Made by a program: the position numbers and the translations under genes
Origin: Alphaproteobacteria bacterium
Lineage (GTDB): Bacteria > Pseudomonadota > Alphaproteobacteria > Reyranellales > Reyranellaceae
Length of the DNA: 64,000 nt
Assembly: GCA_019635875.1 (NCBI GenBank)
Contig: JAHBYP010000001.1
Span: 248,001 to 312,000, forward strand
Reading direction: 5' to 3'
The notes under the pieces: model-generated
Database searches by the model: none
What the model was told of the DNA's origin: nothing
What the model saw: only the letters and a program-made list of their open reading frames with translations
Shown here: positions 1 through 10,109 of the stretch, piece by piece
Position numbering within the stretch: position 1 is the first letter of the stretch
Layout of the letters: the number at the start of each line of letters is the position of its first letter

Positions 1-2
1 TC

Positions 3-248
3 GCGCAAACCACTACGGCGCCGCCGCCTACGACCGCGCCGTCGCCCTTCTGGGAGAAGATGAAGGGCAGTTGGTCGCAGACCAAGGGCGCCGTGAAGGA
101 GCAGTGGGGCAAGCTGACCGACGACGATCTGCTCGCAATCGAGGGTCGCCGCGACCAGCTGATCGGCAAGCTGCAGACCCGCTACGGCATCACGCGCGAG
201 GAGGCGGAGCGTCAGGTTGGTGCCTTCGAGAAATCGCATCAGATGTAG
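3..248 (+). CDS. CsbD-like protein, 5' end beyond the window (partial)
   Basis: A small CsbD-type domain, a family of general-stress proteins without a fixed biochemical role. The diagnostic signature is WSQTKGAVKEQWGKLTDDDL followed by the GKLQxRYGxTREEAExQV segment. An ATG exists at 60, but the domain's opening residues (FWEK) lie just before it, and the frame is open to the left edge through a Pro/Thr-rich stretch (AQTTTAPPPTTAPSP). That stretch looks like a linker after a signal-peptide cleavage site. I therefore infer an exported CsbD-like protein whose start lies outside the window; a cytoplasmic 62-residue protein starting at 60 is the alternative. Confidence 0.7.
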   Translation, partial: AQTTTAPPPTTAPSPFWEKMKGSWSQTKGAVKEQWGKLTDDDLLAIEGRRDQLIGKLQTRYGITREEAERQVGAFEKSHQM

Positions 249-429
249 CCCGCGGGTGGCTGACATCGAGGCCGACGGCGTGGACGCGGGCCGCGGCGCG
301 GTTCGCGTCCATGGCTTTTTTGTGAAGTTGCGAGGGTCAAGAAAACTTGAGGATCGGCGGCGCGTGAGGGCTGCAGGCAACGACCGAAGTCAGGTCCCGT
401 TGATTGGGGGCAACAGACGGAGACGGATC

Positions 430-843
430 ATGGACAGCTCCTCCAAGGTCGCCCAGTTCCACCTCGGCATGAGCGAAGACGGTCAGCGCTGCCTGATGGT
501 CTTCATCGACGAGAAGCAGCACGCCATGGAGTGCGTCGCGGACTTCTCCGAGTTCACCGCCTTCATCTCCAGCCTCTGCGACGCGGCCAACGAGATGGTC
601 AAGCGGCAGGGTACCGACAACGAGCCGGTCGCCAACCAGGCAGCGGCGGGCGAGACCCAGACGATCCAGTGCCGGCCGATCGACGTATCGTCCGCCGCAT
701 TCCAGGTTCATCCAGGCGACGGCTCGATCATGGGGGCGCTCGTCAGCGATGCCGGGGAGGTCGTCGGCGTGCGCATGCGGCCGCAGGTCGCCAGCCAGCT
801 GATGCGCGACCTGCTGCTGGCGTCGCCCGCGGCTCGCACCTGA
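430..843 (+). CDS. Conserved hypothetical protein
   Basis: A 137-residue soluble, acidic protein with no signal peptide or membrane segment. I do not recognise the family. The ATG at 430 is preferred over upstream starts in the same open frame because the upstream part is Arg-rich and reads like non-coding DNA, while codon use becomes strongly GC3-rich from 430. The C-terminal half alternates short strands and ends in a helix (QVASQLMRDLLLAS). It stands alone between the CsbD-like gene and a convergent gluconolactonase-like gene. Confidence 0.6.
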   Translation: MDSSSKVAQFHLGMSEDGQRCLMVFIDEKQHAMECVADFSEFTAFISSLCDAANEMVKRQGTDNEPVANQAAAGETQTIQCRPIDVSSAAFQVHPGDGSIMGALVSDAGEVVGVRMRPQVASQLMRDLLLASPAART

Positions 844-939
844 GCGGGCCTATAGCGACAGCTCGCCCGCGACGTGGCATCACGCTGGCCAGCCCATCGG
901 GCTGGGCGCAATCCGCCGTCGGGTAGGGTCAAGGCCTGG

Positions 940-2148
940 CTAGCCTGGACCTGCGCCCTGCGTGCCGACATAGACGGCGTAGAGTGACTGGCTCGCCGCC
1001 ATGAAGAGCCGGTTGCGCTTGGGCCCGCCGAAGCAGATGTTGCCGCAGACCTCGGGCAGGCGGACGCGTCCCAGCAGCTTGCCGTCGGGCGCGCGCACGA
1101 CGACACCGCTGTAGCCGAGATTGCGCCCGGCATTGCTCGAGCACCAGACATTGCCGTCGACGTCGCAGCGCAACCCGTCGGGCCCGCACTTGATGCCGTC
1201 GACCATGCAGTCGCTGAACAGCTTGCCGCCGCTCGGCTTGTTGTCGGCGCCGACATCGAAGACGTGGATGTCGCCCTTGCCGCCCGGCCCGGTGTCGCCC
1301 GGCCCCTTGCCTGTGCTGGCGACGTAGAGCTTGGTGTAGTCGGGCGAGAAGCACAGGCCATTGGGATCCGGCACCTGCTCTTCGGTCAGCACCAGATCGA
1401 CGCGGCCGCCGGGATCGATGCGATAGCAGTTGGTCGGCAGCTCGCGGCGCATCGAGCCGATGCCCGGCGGCTGGCCCAGGGTGGGCTTCAGCTTGCCGCG
1501 CGCGTTGCTCGGTCCGCCCGGCGCATCCGGCGCGCCTTCGTAGAGCTGGCCGCCATACGGCGGATCGGTGAACCAGTAGCTGCCGTCGGGATGCGCCACC
1601 ACGTCGTTGGGCGAGTTCAGCCGCTTGCCCTGGAAGCTGTCGGCCAACACCGTGACCGATCCGTCGAGCTCGTAGCGCACCACGCGGCGCGTCAGGTGCT
1701 CGCAGGAGAGCTGGCGGCCCTGGAAGTCGAAGCTGTTGCCGTTGCTGTTGTTCGAGGGCAGGCGGAAGACGCTGACGCGGCCGTCGTCCTCGAGCCAGCG
1801 CAGCTGGCGATTGTTGGGTATGTCGCTCCACACCAGGTAGCGGCCCTGCGCGTTCCACGCCGGTCCCTCCGACCACAGCGCGCCGGTCCACAGCCGCACG
1901 ATGGCGGCGTTGGGCTGGGTGATGCCGTTGAACGCCGGGTCGACGGTGATCATGTCGGGGTCGCGGAAGTATGTCGTCGGCGCCGCGTTCGGCCCGAAAT
2001 CGCGCGGCGGGCTGGTGATCGTGCTGGCCGGCGCCGCCACGGCGGGCGTCGACGCCGGCGGAGTCTGCGCCCGCGCGACGGCGGGGGCCGCGAGGGCGGC
2101 TGCTCCCAGGGCTGTGACCACGCTGCGGCGGGTCTGCGGCTGCGTCAT
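940..2148 (-). CDS. Exported SMP-30/gluconolactonase-like beta-propeller protein
   Basis: A 402-residue lactonase-type six-bladed propeller of the SMP-30/gluconolactonase/LRE family, which hydrolyses sugar or other lactones using a bound divalent metal. The N-terminus carries a twin-arginine-type signal (RRSVVTALGAAALAAPAVARA), so it should be exported folded to the periplasm. Typical blade sequences are visible: WSEGPAWNAQGRYLVWSDIP near the start, LNSPNDVVAHPDGSYWFTDP in the middle, and PNGLCFSPDYTKLYVASTG and GPDGLRCDVDGNVWCSS later. The metal-binding Glu (SEGP), Asn (SPND) and Asp residues appear present. It lies convergent to the preceding gene; the true substrate is unknown. Confidence 0.85.
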   Translation of the reverse strand: MTQPQTRRSVVTALGAAALAAPAVARAQTPPASTPAVAAPASTITSPPRDFGPNAAPTTYFRDPDMITVDPAFNGITQPNAAIVRLWTGALWSEGPAWNAQGRYLVWSDIPNNRQLRWLEDDGRVSVFRLPSNNSNGNSFDFQGRQLSCEHLTRRVVRYELDGSVTVLADSFQGKRLNSPNDVVAHPDGSYWFTDPPYGGQLYEGAPDAPGGPSNARGKLKPTLGQPPGIGSMRRELPTNCYRIDPGGRVDLVLTEEQVPDPNGLCFSPDYTKLYVASTGKGPGDTGPGGKGDIHVFDVGADNKPSGGKLFSDCMVDGIKCGPDGLRCDVDGNVWCSSNAGRNLGYSGVVVRAPDGKLLGRVRLPEVCGNICFGGPKRNRLFMAASQSLYAVYVGTQGAGPG

Positions 2149-2250
2149 GGTTGTGTCCTCCCGGTTGTTGCCGCAGCGAGCCTATGCCCGTCAGGCGCGA
2201 ACAAACGTGAATCCGGGAAGAAAACCGCGTGGCTCACATCACTTAGTCGT

Positions 2251-2964
2251 TCACTTCCGAAGCGGCCTGAAATGGGCAACGAGCCGATGCGCATCGCCCG
2301 GGTAGAGCAGGCGGACGAGCGTGATCGGCGTCTTGCCGCGCCATGTCCGGCGTTCGACGACGAGACAGGGCGCCCCCGTCCTGACAGCAAGCGAGCGGGC
2401 CTCGGCGCGGCTGGCGCCGGCGGCGTGAATGCGATGTTCGGCTTCGGTCCAGGGAACGGTGTCAAGGAGCCAACGGCCGGGCGACACATCGGCGAAGCTT
2501 TGCGCTTCGGCCTGCGGCACCGCCTTGAGATTGATCAGACGTTCTTCGAGACAGAATACCCTGCGCCCCGCGAAGTGGCGGCCGGTGACCTCGAGCAAGC
2601 GCCCGCCGCCATGCTCTCCGAGGAAATCATGGTCGTCGCGATCGCCCCTTCGCATCGTTCGGCGCATCATCTCGAAGCGATAGGCTTGTCCGAGCGCCAG
2701 TACCTCGGCCTTGATATCGTGAATCTCGAGAATCGCGGCCTGTGAGCTCGGCTGCCGCACAAAGGTGCCGGCCTTGCGGCGCCGTTCGACAAGGCCGGCA
2801 TTGGCCAGCATCACCAGGACCTTGCTGACGGTCATGCGAGAGCAGCCATAAGTGGCCGCCAGCTCCTGCTCGGTGGCGATGCGCGCGCCGGGCGGCAGGG
2901 CCCCTGACAGGATACGGCCTTCGATGTCGCCGAGAATTCTCTGGTGAAGAGAGGTGCTGGACAT
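2251..2964 (-). CDS. hutC: HutC, GntR-family histidine-utilization repressor
   Basis: A 237-residue GntR/HutC regulator that in related bacteria represses hut genes until urocanate binds. Residues 1-75 form a winged helix (ILGDIEGRILSGALPPGARI, then ELAATYGCSRMTVSKVLVML). The rest is a UTRA ligand domain ending in RTWRGKTPITLVRLLYPG. The frame is open to 3081, but the ATG at 2964 gives the usual family length and leaves the palindrome at 2968-2985 just upstream of the gene. An ATG at 2982 is an alternative. The gene diverges from hutH, which strongly supports its role as the local hut repressor. Confidence 0.88.
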   Translation of the reverse strand: MSSTSLHQRILGDIEGRILSGALPPGARIATEQELAATYGCSRMTVSKVLVMLANAGLVERRRKAGTFVRQPSSQAAILEIHDIKAEVLALGQAYRFEMMRRTMRRGDRDDHDFLGEHGGGRLLEVTGRHFAGRRVFCLEERLINLKAVPQAEAQSFADVSPGRWLLDTVPWTEAEHRIHAAGASRAEARSLAVRTGAPCLVVERRTWRGKTPITLVRLLYPGDAHRLVAHFRPLRK

Positions 2965-2967
2965 GTG

Positions 2968-2985
2968 ATTATGTATAGTCATAAT
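2968..2985. promoter_or_regulatory. Candidate HutC operator in the hutC-hutH divergent region
   Basis: Perfect 6-bp inverted arms ATTATG/CATAAT flank a 6-bp AT-rich centre (TATAGT). The site lies between the HutC start and the hutH ribosome-binding site, where an autoregulatory HutC dimer would bind. The core resembles, but does not exactly match, the GTnTAnAC-type core typical of the HutC subfamily. It is the only AT-rich island in the short intergenic region, so promoter elements probably overlap it. Confidence 0.55.
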
Positions 2986-3011
2986 AATGCCGGCAGGCAA
3001 TGGAGGGGCGG

Positions 3012-4555
3012 ATGACCGAGATCGTGTTGTCGCCGGGCGCCGTGCCGCTGGCCGGGTGGCGCGCGATCTATCGTGGCGCATCCGCCAGCCTCGATGCGGC
3101 CGCCTATGCGGCGATCGAGAAATCGGCGCGCGCGGTGTCGGCCATCGTCGCCAGGGGCGTGCCGGTCTATGGCGTCAACACCGGCTTCGGCAAGCTCGCC
3201 AGCGTGCGCATCGAGGCCGCCGACCTCGAGGCGTTGCAGCGCAATATCGTGCTGTCGCACGCCGCCGGTGTCGGTGCGCCGATGCCGGTGCCTGTCGCGC
3301 GCCTGATGATGGCGCTTAAGCTCGCCAGCCTCGCGCAGGGTGCGTCGGGCGTGCACGAGGAGACGGTACGGCTGCTCGAGGCGCTGCTCGCCAAGGGGCT
3401 CACGCCGCTCGTGCCGTGCCAGGGCTCGGTCGGCGCGTCGGGCGATCTGGCGCCGCTGGCGCACATGAGCGCGGCGATGATCGGCGTCGGCGGCTTCATC
3501 GTCGATGGCGCGATCGTGCCGGCTCAGGAGGCCCTGGCGCGCGCCGGGCTCGCGCCCCTGCGCCTGGGCCCCAAGGAGGGCCTGGCGCTGCTCAACGGCA
3601 CGCAGTTCTCCACGGCCTACGCGTTGGCCGGCCTGTTCGAGGCCGAAACCGTCTTCGGCTCGGCGCTGATCACCGGTGCGCTGTCGACCGACGCGGCGCG
3701 CGGCTCCGACGTGCCCTTCGATCCGCGCATCCATCGCCTGCGCCGGCACCAGGGCCAGATCGATACCGCCCTCGCGCTGCGGCGCCTGATGGCGGGATCA
3801 GCGATCCGCGCCTCGCACCTCGTGGGCGACGAGCGCATCCAGGATCCCTACTGCCTGCGCTGCCAGCCGCAGGTGATGGGCGCGGCGCTCGACATCCTGC
3901 GCCAGGCGGCGGCGAGCCTGGAGACCGAGGCCAACGGCGTCACCGACAACCCGCTGATCTTCGCCGACACAGGCGAGGCCCTGTCGGGCGGCAACTTCCA
4001 CGCCGAGCCGGTGGCCTTCGCCGCCGACATCGTCGCCCTGGCGGTCTGCGAGATCGGCTCGCTCGCCGAACGGCGCATCGCCATGCTGGTCGATCCGGCG
4101 CTGTCCGGCCTGCCGGCGTTCCTGACACCGCGGCCCGGCCTGAACTCCGGCTTCATGATCCCGCAGGTGACGGCGGCGGCGCTGGTGGCGGAGAACCGGC
4201 AGCGCGCGCATCCCGCCAGCGTCGATTCGATTCCGACCTCGGCCAACCAGGAAGACCATGTCTCGATGGCCGCGCATGGCGCGCGCCGCCTGCTCGACAT
4301 GACGGCCAACGCCGCCTCGATCGTCGGCATCGAGCTGCTGGCCGCGGCGCAGGGTTGCGACTTCCATCGGCCGCTGGCCTCGAGCCCGCCGCTCGAGGCG
4401 GTGCGCGGCCTGCTGCGCGCGCGCGTGCCGCATCTCGAGGACGATCGTCACTTCCATCCCGACATCCAGACCGCGACGGCGCTGGTCGCCGACGGCGTCC
4501 TGCCGCGCGCCATCGGCGATGGCCTCCTGCCCACGCTCGACCGAGGGAGATCCGC

Positions 4556-4559
<4 letters not shown>
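3012..4559 (+). CDS. hutH: Histidine ammonia-lyase
   Basis: Histidase removes ammonia from L-histidine to give urocanate, the first step of histidine breakdown. The protein is 515 residues. The MIO prosthetic group is formed from A142-S143-G144, seen in [14 protein letters not shown]. The active-site loop VYGVNTGFG and the segment [11 protein letters not shown] are also present. An ATG at 3000 is in frame, but the ATG at 3012 follows a GGAGGGG ribosome-binding site and matches family N-termini. The stop overlaps the hutU start (ATGA), so the two are translationally coupled. Confidence 0.96.
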
Positions 4560-6217
<1,658 letters not shown>

Positions 6218-6229
6218 AGTCCAGAGGCT

Positions 6230-6296
6230 CTGTCATCCCGAGCGTAGCGAGGGATCCAGGCTAACCCTGGATCCCTCGCTACGCTCGGGATGACAG
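6230..6296. repeat. Family A palindrome between hutU and the glyoxalase II gene
   Basis: About 31-bp arms beginning CTGTCATCCCGAGCG and ending CGGGATGACAG around a 4-nt loop. It lies between two convergent genes and could act as a bidirectional terminator. The same element recurs at 19127, 45022 and 52122. Confidence 0.9.
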
Positions 6297-6315
6297 TTTC
6301 GCCCGTCTCGGCACT

Positions 6316-7107
6316 TCACCACTTGTTCCGCAGCTCGCGCAGCTTGAGGAACACCGTCTTGCGGTCGGGGTTGTCGGGCAGGTCGGAGAACGCCTCGCGC
6401 AGGCGCGCGATCACCGTCGGGCTCGACAGCCGGAAGAAGGTGTTGATCTCGCGCTCGAGCTTCAGGGTGGTGACCAGCGGGTTGTTGGGATCCTGCCGCT
6501 GCATTGCCGGCAGCATCTCCGCGGCTTTGGCATTGTCGGGCTCGCGGTCGAGCGTGAAGCCGAGGTTGTTGGCGATGTAGTCGTGGCCCGGATAGATCAG
6601 CGTGTTCTCCGGCAGCTTGTCGAGCTGGTTGGCAAAGGTGCCGTAGAGCTCGGCGGGATGGCCGCCATTGTGGCAATTGCCGGCGCCGGCGTTGAACAGC
6701 GTGTCGCCGCAGAACAGCGCCGGCCGATCGCCATGGCTGCGCAGGCAGATGTGGCACATCGTGTGGCCGGGCGTGTCCATGCACTCCAGCTCGACCGTGC
6801 GGCCGACCTTGATGACGTCGCCGGCGCCCAGCCCGCGATCCATGCCCGGGATGCGGTTCTTCGCGTTGGCGTGCGCCAGCACCTTGGCGCCGGTGGCGGC
6901 GACCACCTGCTGATTGCCGCCGGTGTGATCGCCGTGCTCGTGCGTGTTGAGGATCTGGGTGATGGTCCAGCCCTTCTCCTTCGCCTTGGCCAGGCACTTC
7001 TGGTGATCCAGCGGATCGATTGCCAGCGCCTCGCCGGTCTCCGGGCAGGCGATCAGGTAGTTGAAGTTGCGATAGGCGTTCGCGGTCCAGATTTGCTCGA
7101 CGATCAT
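6316..7107 (-). CDS. gloB: Hydroxyacylglutathione hydrolase (glyoxalase II-like)
   Basis: A 263-residue metallo-beta-lactamase-fold thioesterase. Glyoxalase II hydrolyses S-lactoylglutathione to lactate and glutathione in methylglyoxal detoxification. The metal motif THEHGDHTGG is clear, followed by DTPGHTMCH, FCGDTLF and the C-terminal HDY (YPGHDYIANNLGFTLDREP), with a HAGH-type C-terminal domain. The ATG at 7107 (MIVEQIWTANAYRNFNYLIA) matches family starts; the longer frame upstream is Arg-rich and unlikely to be translated. The gene is monocistronic and convergent with hutU. Confidence 0.92.
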   Translation of the reverse strand: MIVEQIWTANAYRNFNYLIACPETGEALAIDPLDHQKCLAKAKEKGWTITQILNTHEHGDHTGGNQQVVAATGAKVLAHANAKNRIPGMDRGLGAGDVIKVGRTVELECMDTPGHTMCHICLRSHGDRPALFCGDTLFNAGAGNCHNGGHPAELYGTFANQLDKLPENTLIYPGHDYIANNLGFTLDREPDNAKAAEMLPAMQRQDPNNPLVTTLKLEREINTFFRLSSPTVIARLREAFSDLPDNPDRKTVFLKLRELRNKW

Positions 7108-7394
7108 GCGTGACCTCGTGACGTGCGGCCTGGAGTATAAGGCAAGCCGTCGGGCCGCCGCCAATGGCCGCGCGACCTGCCGGCCGACGTCCCCCGGATG
7201 AAGTCCGGCCCACAGCGTGATAGGGTGACATCCCAAGGCCTGCCCGATCGCCTGGTATTTCCGGCGGAGGAGCGATGGCCGAGCACCGCGATTGGCGTCT
7301 GATCGCCGGCGGCATTTGCGCCGGTCCGGGCAGTGGCGAACCGTGAAGTCTCGCGTGCTGGGACCGGCCTCACCTGACTTCGAGGACGATGACC

Positions 7395-7778
7395 ATGGCG
7401 ACGACAGGGCAGTTCACCAAGGGCCAGTTCCAGCTTGCGATCGACGGCCACTCGATCGCGGCTTTCTCGGAGCTGCAGGGCATCACGACCACGGTCGAGC
7501 CGGTATCGCGCGGAACCGTCGCGCCGGTGACCCTGATCCTCAGGCGCGGCAAGACCGACGACGCGCAACTTCTGGCGTGGCAGCGCTCGGGCGTGCGGAA
7601 GAACGGCACGCTCACCATATCCGGCTCGGCCGGCGCCGGGCGCTACCGGCTGAAGAACGCCGCGGCGACGAAGTACGGCAGCGTGACCAAGATCGACAGC
7701 TTCACCTGGAAGCAGGGCGTCGCGCCGGCGCAGGTGGAGGAGATCACGCTCGTCGTCGATCGCATCGACCGCTTCTGA
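7395..7778 (+). CDS. Lone gp19-like phage tail-tube protein
   Basis: A 127-residue protein resembling T4 gp19/contractile-injection tail-tube proteins. It has the opening FQLAIDGHSIAAFSELQG, the central VTLILRRGKTDDAQLLAWQR and the closing strand pattern FTWKQGVAPAQVEEITLVVD. Such proteins form the hexameric inner tube of phage tails and tail-like particles. The ATG at 7395 is chosen over 7389 because GAGGA lies 8 nt upstream of it. No other tail, sheath or baseplate gene is nearby. The gene may be a prophage relic or an isolated homologue; an integrase remnant follows directly. Confidence 0.7.
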   Translation: MATTGQFTKGQFQLAIDGHSIAAFSELQGITTTVEPVSRGTVAPVTLILRRGKTDDAQLLAWQRSGVRKNGTLTISGSAGAGRYRLKNAAATKYGSVTKIDSFTWKQGVAPAQVEEITLVVDRIDRF

Positions 7779-7923
7779 CTGCGATCACCGCGCCAGTCTT
7801 ACGTCCCATTTAGTCCATTATTTCGATAAGTTAGGGATTGTGAAGTTCTTCGGGTCCCTATCGAGTTCGATGCCGCGTAGCTACGTCCGTGCTACGCGCA
7901 CTGCAGGGAAGCAGACGCGGCCA

Positions 7924-8336
7924 ATGCCCGTGAAACTGACCAAGCGCGTCGTCGAATCCGCGTCTGTCGGCGATTCCGACGTGCTTCTCTACGACACCAT
8001 CGTGAAAGGCTTTGGCGTTCGTGTCGGCAGGGGTGGGTCGCGAGCGTACTTTGTCGATTATCGCTTAGGCCGTCGTCGCCGTTTCACTGTCGGTGCACAT
8101 CGCCCGCCGTGGACCGTTGAGACGACACGCTCTGAGGCGCTTGGAGTGCTCGGCGCGGCGAGCCGCGGAGAAGACCCTTTGCAAAGCCGACAGGATGATC
8201 GCAGAGCGATGACCGTTGCCGAGCTGTGCGATGCCTACCTGGCCGACGGCTGCGAACTGAAGAAGGCCTCGACCATAGCCATCGACATTGAGCGCATCGA
8301 ATGGCCTATCAACCCGCTCCTGGGCCGACTACCGGT
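7924..8336 (+). pseudogene. Truncated tyrosine recombinase (phage/island integrase), N-terminal part only
   Basis: The first about 135 residues of a site-specific integrase: the arm-binding DUF4102-like domain (LYDTIVKGFGVRVGRGGSRAY, then RRRRFTVGAH) and the start of the SAM-like core-binding domain ([35 protein letters not shown]). Homology stops at about 8336, where the sequence switches to a transposase remnant on the other strand. The catalytic R-HxxR-Y domain is missing, so the protein cannot be active. It marks an old insertion of an integrative element, perhaps the source of the neighbouring gp19-like gene. Confidence 0.8.
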
Positions 8337-8343
8337 CCGCGGC

Positions 8344-8547
8344 GGCCCGCGTCTGCCAGTCGCGCTCGCGATAGCCGTTGCGCTGCGCCAGGCGGTTCGG
8401 GCTCTTCTCGCCATGCGCCGCCCCGGTCAGCACGCCGACCTCGATCTCCATCAGCCGCTCGGCGGCGAAGGCGATCATGTCGCGCAACACATCGGCGTCG
8501 GGGGTCTTCGCCACGAGCGAACGCAGGTTCATCATCTCGGTGGTCAT
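8344..8547 (-). pseudogene. IS256-family transposase fragment (N-terminus only)
   Basis: About 68 residues matching the start of mutator/IS256-type transposases: [20 protein letters not shown], then [20 protein letters not shown] and DWQTRA. The frame ends abruptly at the junction with the integrase remnant near 8340, so the DDE catalytic core is gone. No terminal inverted repeat of the IS could be recognised upstream. A deletion has apparently removed the 3' parts of both the integrase and the transposase and fused what was left. Confidence 0.78.
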
Positions 8548-8856
8548 CGGTGGTCTCTCGGTCGCAGGTTGGAACTCGCAACCCGACCCTGACCCGGACA
8601 TCGTCGGTGACCACCGCAACCCGCCCGCTCGCTGCAGCGCTATTGGGCAGCGCGCTTCGCGGGCGGCCTTGCTCTACCGAGCTACACCACTACTGGGGAC
8701 GTGACCGTGGCCGATCCAGTATGCCCGTTCGGTAGCGCGGAACCGCGGCAGAACAGCTTGGTGAACGTACCACGACCGAGGAAAGTTCTGCAGCCAGGTC
8801 GACGATCCTCAGCTGATGCGGCTAGGCAACTGGTGCCGACTGCGCGGTAGCGTGGC

Positions 8857-9960
8857 TCAGTCGATCGTGAGCACCGGATCGCCTAGCACGTCAAGGTAGG
8901 GCGACACACCCAGCCCGGGGCCTGATGGAGCCTTGATCCATCCACCCCGGTGCTGCGGACCGTTCTCGGCGATGCTTAGCGTGTTGTAGCCGTTGACGTC
9001 GCTGGAGCTGAAGCGGAAGGCCTCCGGCGTCGAGTGCGCGAGATGGGCGATCGCGGCGGTGACGATGTCGCTGCCGCCGCTGTCCTCGATGGTCATGGCG
9101 ATGCCCATGGACACGCACATGTCGCGCATGTGCCGCGCCATCGTCAGCCCGCCGACCTTGCTGAGCTTGATGTTGACCACGTCGGCCGCCTGGTCGGCAT
9201 GGGCGCGCAGCAGCATCGCCGGGCTGTCGATGATCTCGTCGAGGATGAAGGGCCGCGTCGTGCGCCGCCGGATGCTCAGGCACTCGCCGTATCCCAGGCA
9301 CGGCTGCTCCAGGTAGAGATCGATGTCCTCGATCGCCCGCACCACGCGCGCCGCCTGCACCGGCAGCCAGCTGGTGTTGGCGTCAGCCACCAGCACCTCG
9401 CCGGGCTTCAGGGACTCCGCCACCGCCCGGATGCGCCTGATATCGAGATCGGCGTCGCCGCCGACCTTGATCTGGAACTGGTGGTGGCCCTCGGCGCGGC
9501 AGACCGCGACGCGCTCGACCATGCGCTCGGGCGTGTCCTGCGAGATGGCGCGGTAGCACTTCACCGCCTCGCCCTGGCAGCCGCCGAGCAAGGTCGAAAC
9601 CGGTACGCCGCTCTTCAGGCCGAGAATGTCCCAGCAGGCGATATCGAGCGCCGACTTCACATAGGCGTGGCCCTTGAGGTGCTGGTCCATCACGCGGTTG
9701 ATCACGCCCAGCTCTGTCGGGTCCTGGCCGATCAGGTGCGGCGCCAGCTCGGCGAGCCCGGCGCGAACGCCTTTGGCATAGGCCGGCAGATAGGCCGGAC
9801 CCAGCGGACAGACCTCGCCGTGACCGATCAGCCCGGCATCGGTATGCACGCGCACCACCGTCGAATCGTAGATGCGGATCGAGTGGCCGCCAGACCACGA
9901 GTACTTGCCCTCGCGCAGCGGCAGGTCGACCTGGTGCACGGTGATCCTGACGATCTTCAT
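8857..9960 (-). CDS. Mandelate racemase/muconate-lactonizing enzyme family protein, imino-acid type candidate
   Basis: A 367-residue enolase-superfamily enzyme: N-terminal capping domain (1-125), then a (beta/alpha)7-beta barrel. Metal ligands appear as D193 (VADANTSW), E218 (YLEQP) and D241 (FILDEI). General bases are K165 (QFQIKVGGD) and K265 (NIKLSKVGG). The overall pattern (GEVCPLGPAYLPAYAKGVRAG, GGD after the first Lys) resembles hydroxyproline-betaine epimerases and cis-3-hydroxyproline dehydratases. Start at the ATG at 9960; the upstream extension is not coding-like. It diverges from an LhpEF-like flavoprotein, so imino-acid catabolism is plausible, but the substrate is inferred. Confidence 0.82.
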   Translation of the reverse strand: MKIVRITVHQVDLPLREGKYSWSGGHSIRIYDSTVVRVHTDAGLIGHGEVCPLGPAYLPAYAKGVRAGLAELAPHLIGQDPTELGVINRVMDQHLKGHAYVKSALDIACWDILGLKSGVPVSTLLGGCQGEAVKCYRAISQDTPERMVERVAVCRAEGHHQFQIKVGGDADLDIRRIRAVAESLKPGEVLVADANTSWLPVQAARVVRAIEDIDLYLEQPCLGYGECLSIRRRTTRPFILDEIIDSPAMLLRAHADQAADVVNIKLSKVGGLTMARHMRDMCVSMGIAMTIEDSGGSDIVTAAIAHLAHSTPEAFRFSSSDVNGYNTLSIAENGPQHRGGWIKAPSGPGLGVSPYLDVLGDPVLTID

Positions 9961-10068
9961 TCGACCCCATTGTGCGGTATGGTAACTCTTGTGCGCCGCG
10001 CGGCCACGACAAGTGGCGCCATTCCTCGATCTCCTGCCGAACGATGTCGACCTTAGCGCCCCAGAGTT

Positions 10069-10083
10069 GTTCACATAATGAAC
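10069..10083. promoter_or_regulatory. Inverted repeat in the divergent promoter region
   Basis: GTTCA-N5-TGAAC (GTTCACATAATGAAC), a perfect 5-bp inverted repeat in the roughly 150-bp region between the enolase-superfamily gene and the fused flavoprotein. Its GTTC/GAAC half-sites also occur in the palindrome at 13788-13801 next to the iclR-type gene. The two may be targets of that regulator. Confidence 0.4.
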
Positions 10084-10109
10084 TTCCGTACAAGTCGGGC
10101 ATCGAGGTC

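Noticed and set aside
3416..4555. Long rightward frame upstream of hutU, giving an apparent 933-residue protein.
   Set aside because: The part before 4556 is an Arg/Gly/Ala-rich shadow of hutH; urocanase begins at the ATGA overlap.
8660..8695. Leftward GTGGTGTAGCTCGGTAGAGCAAGG resembles the 5' half of a tRNA (D-arm).
   Set aside because: The D-loop would be only 4 nt and no anticodon or T-arm can be folded after it; at most a decayed attachment-site fragment.
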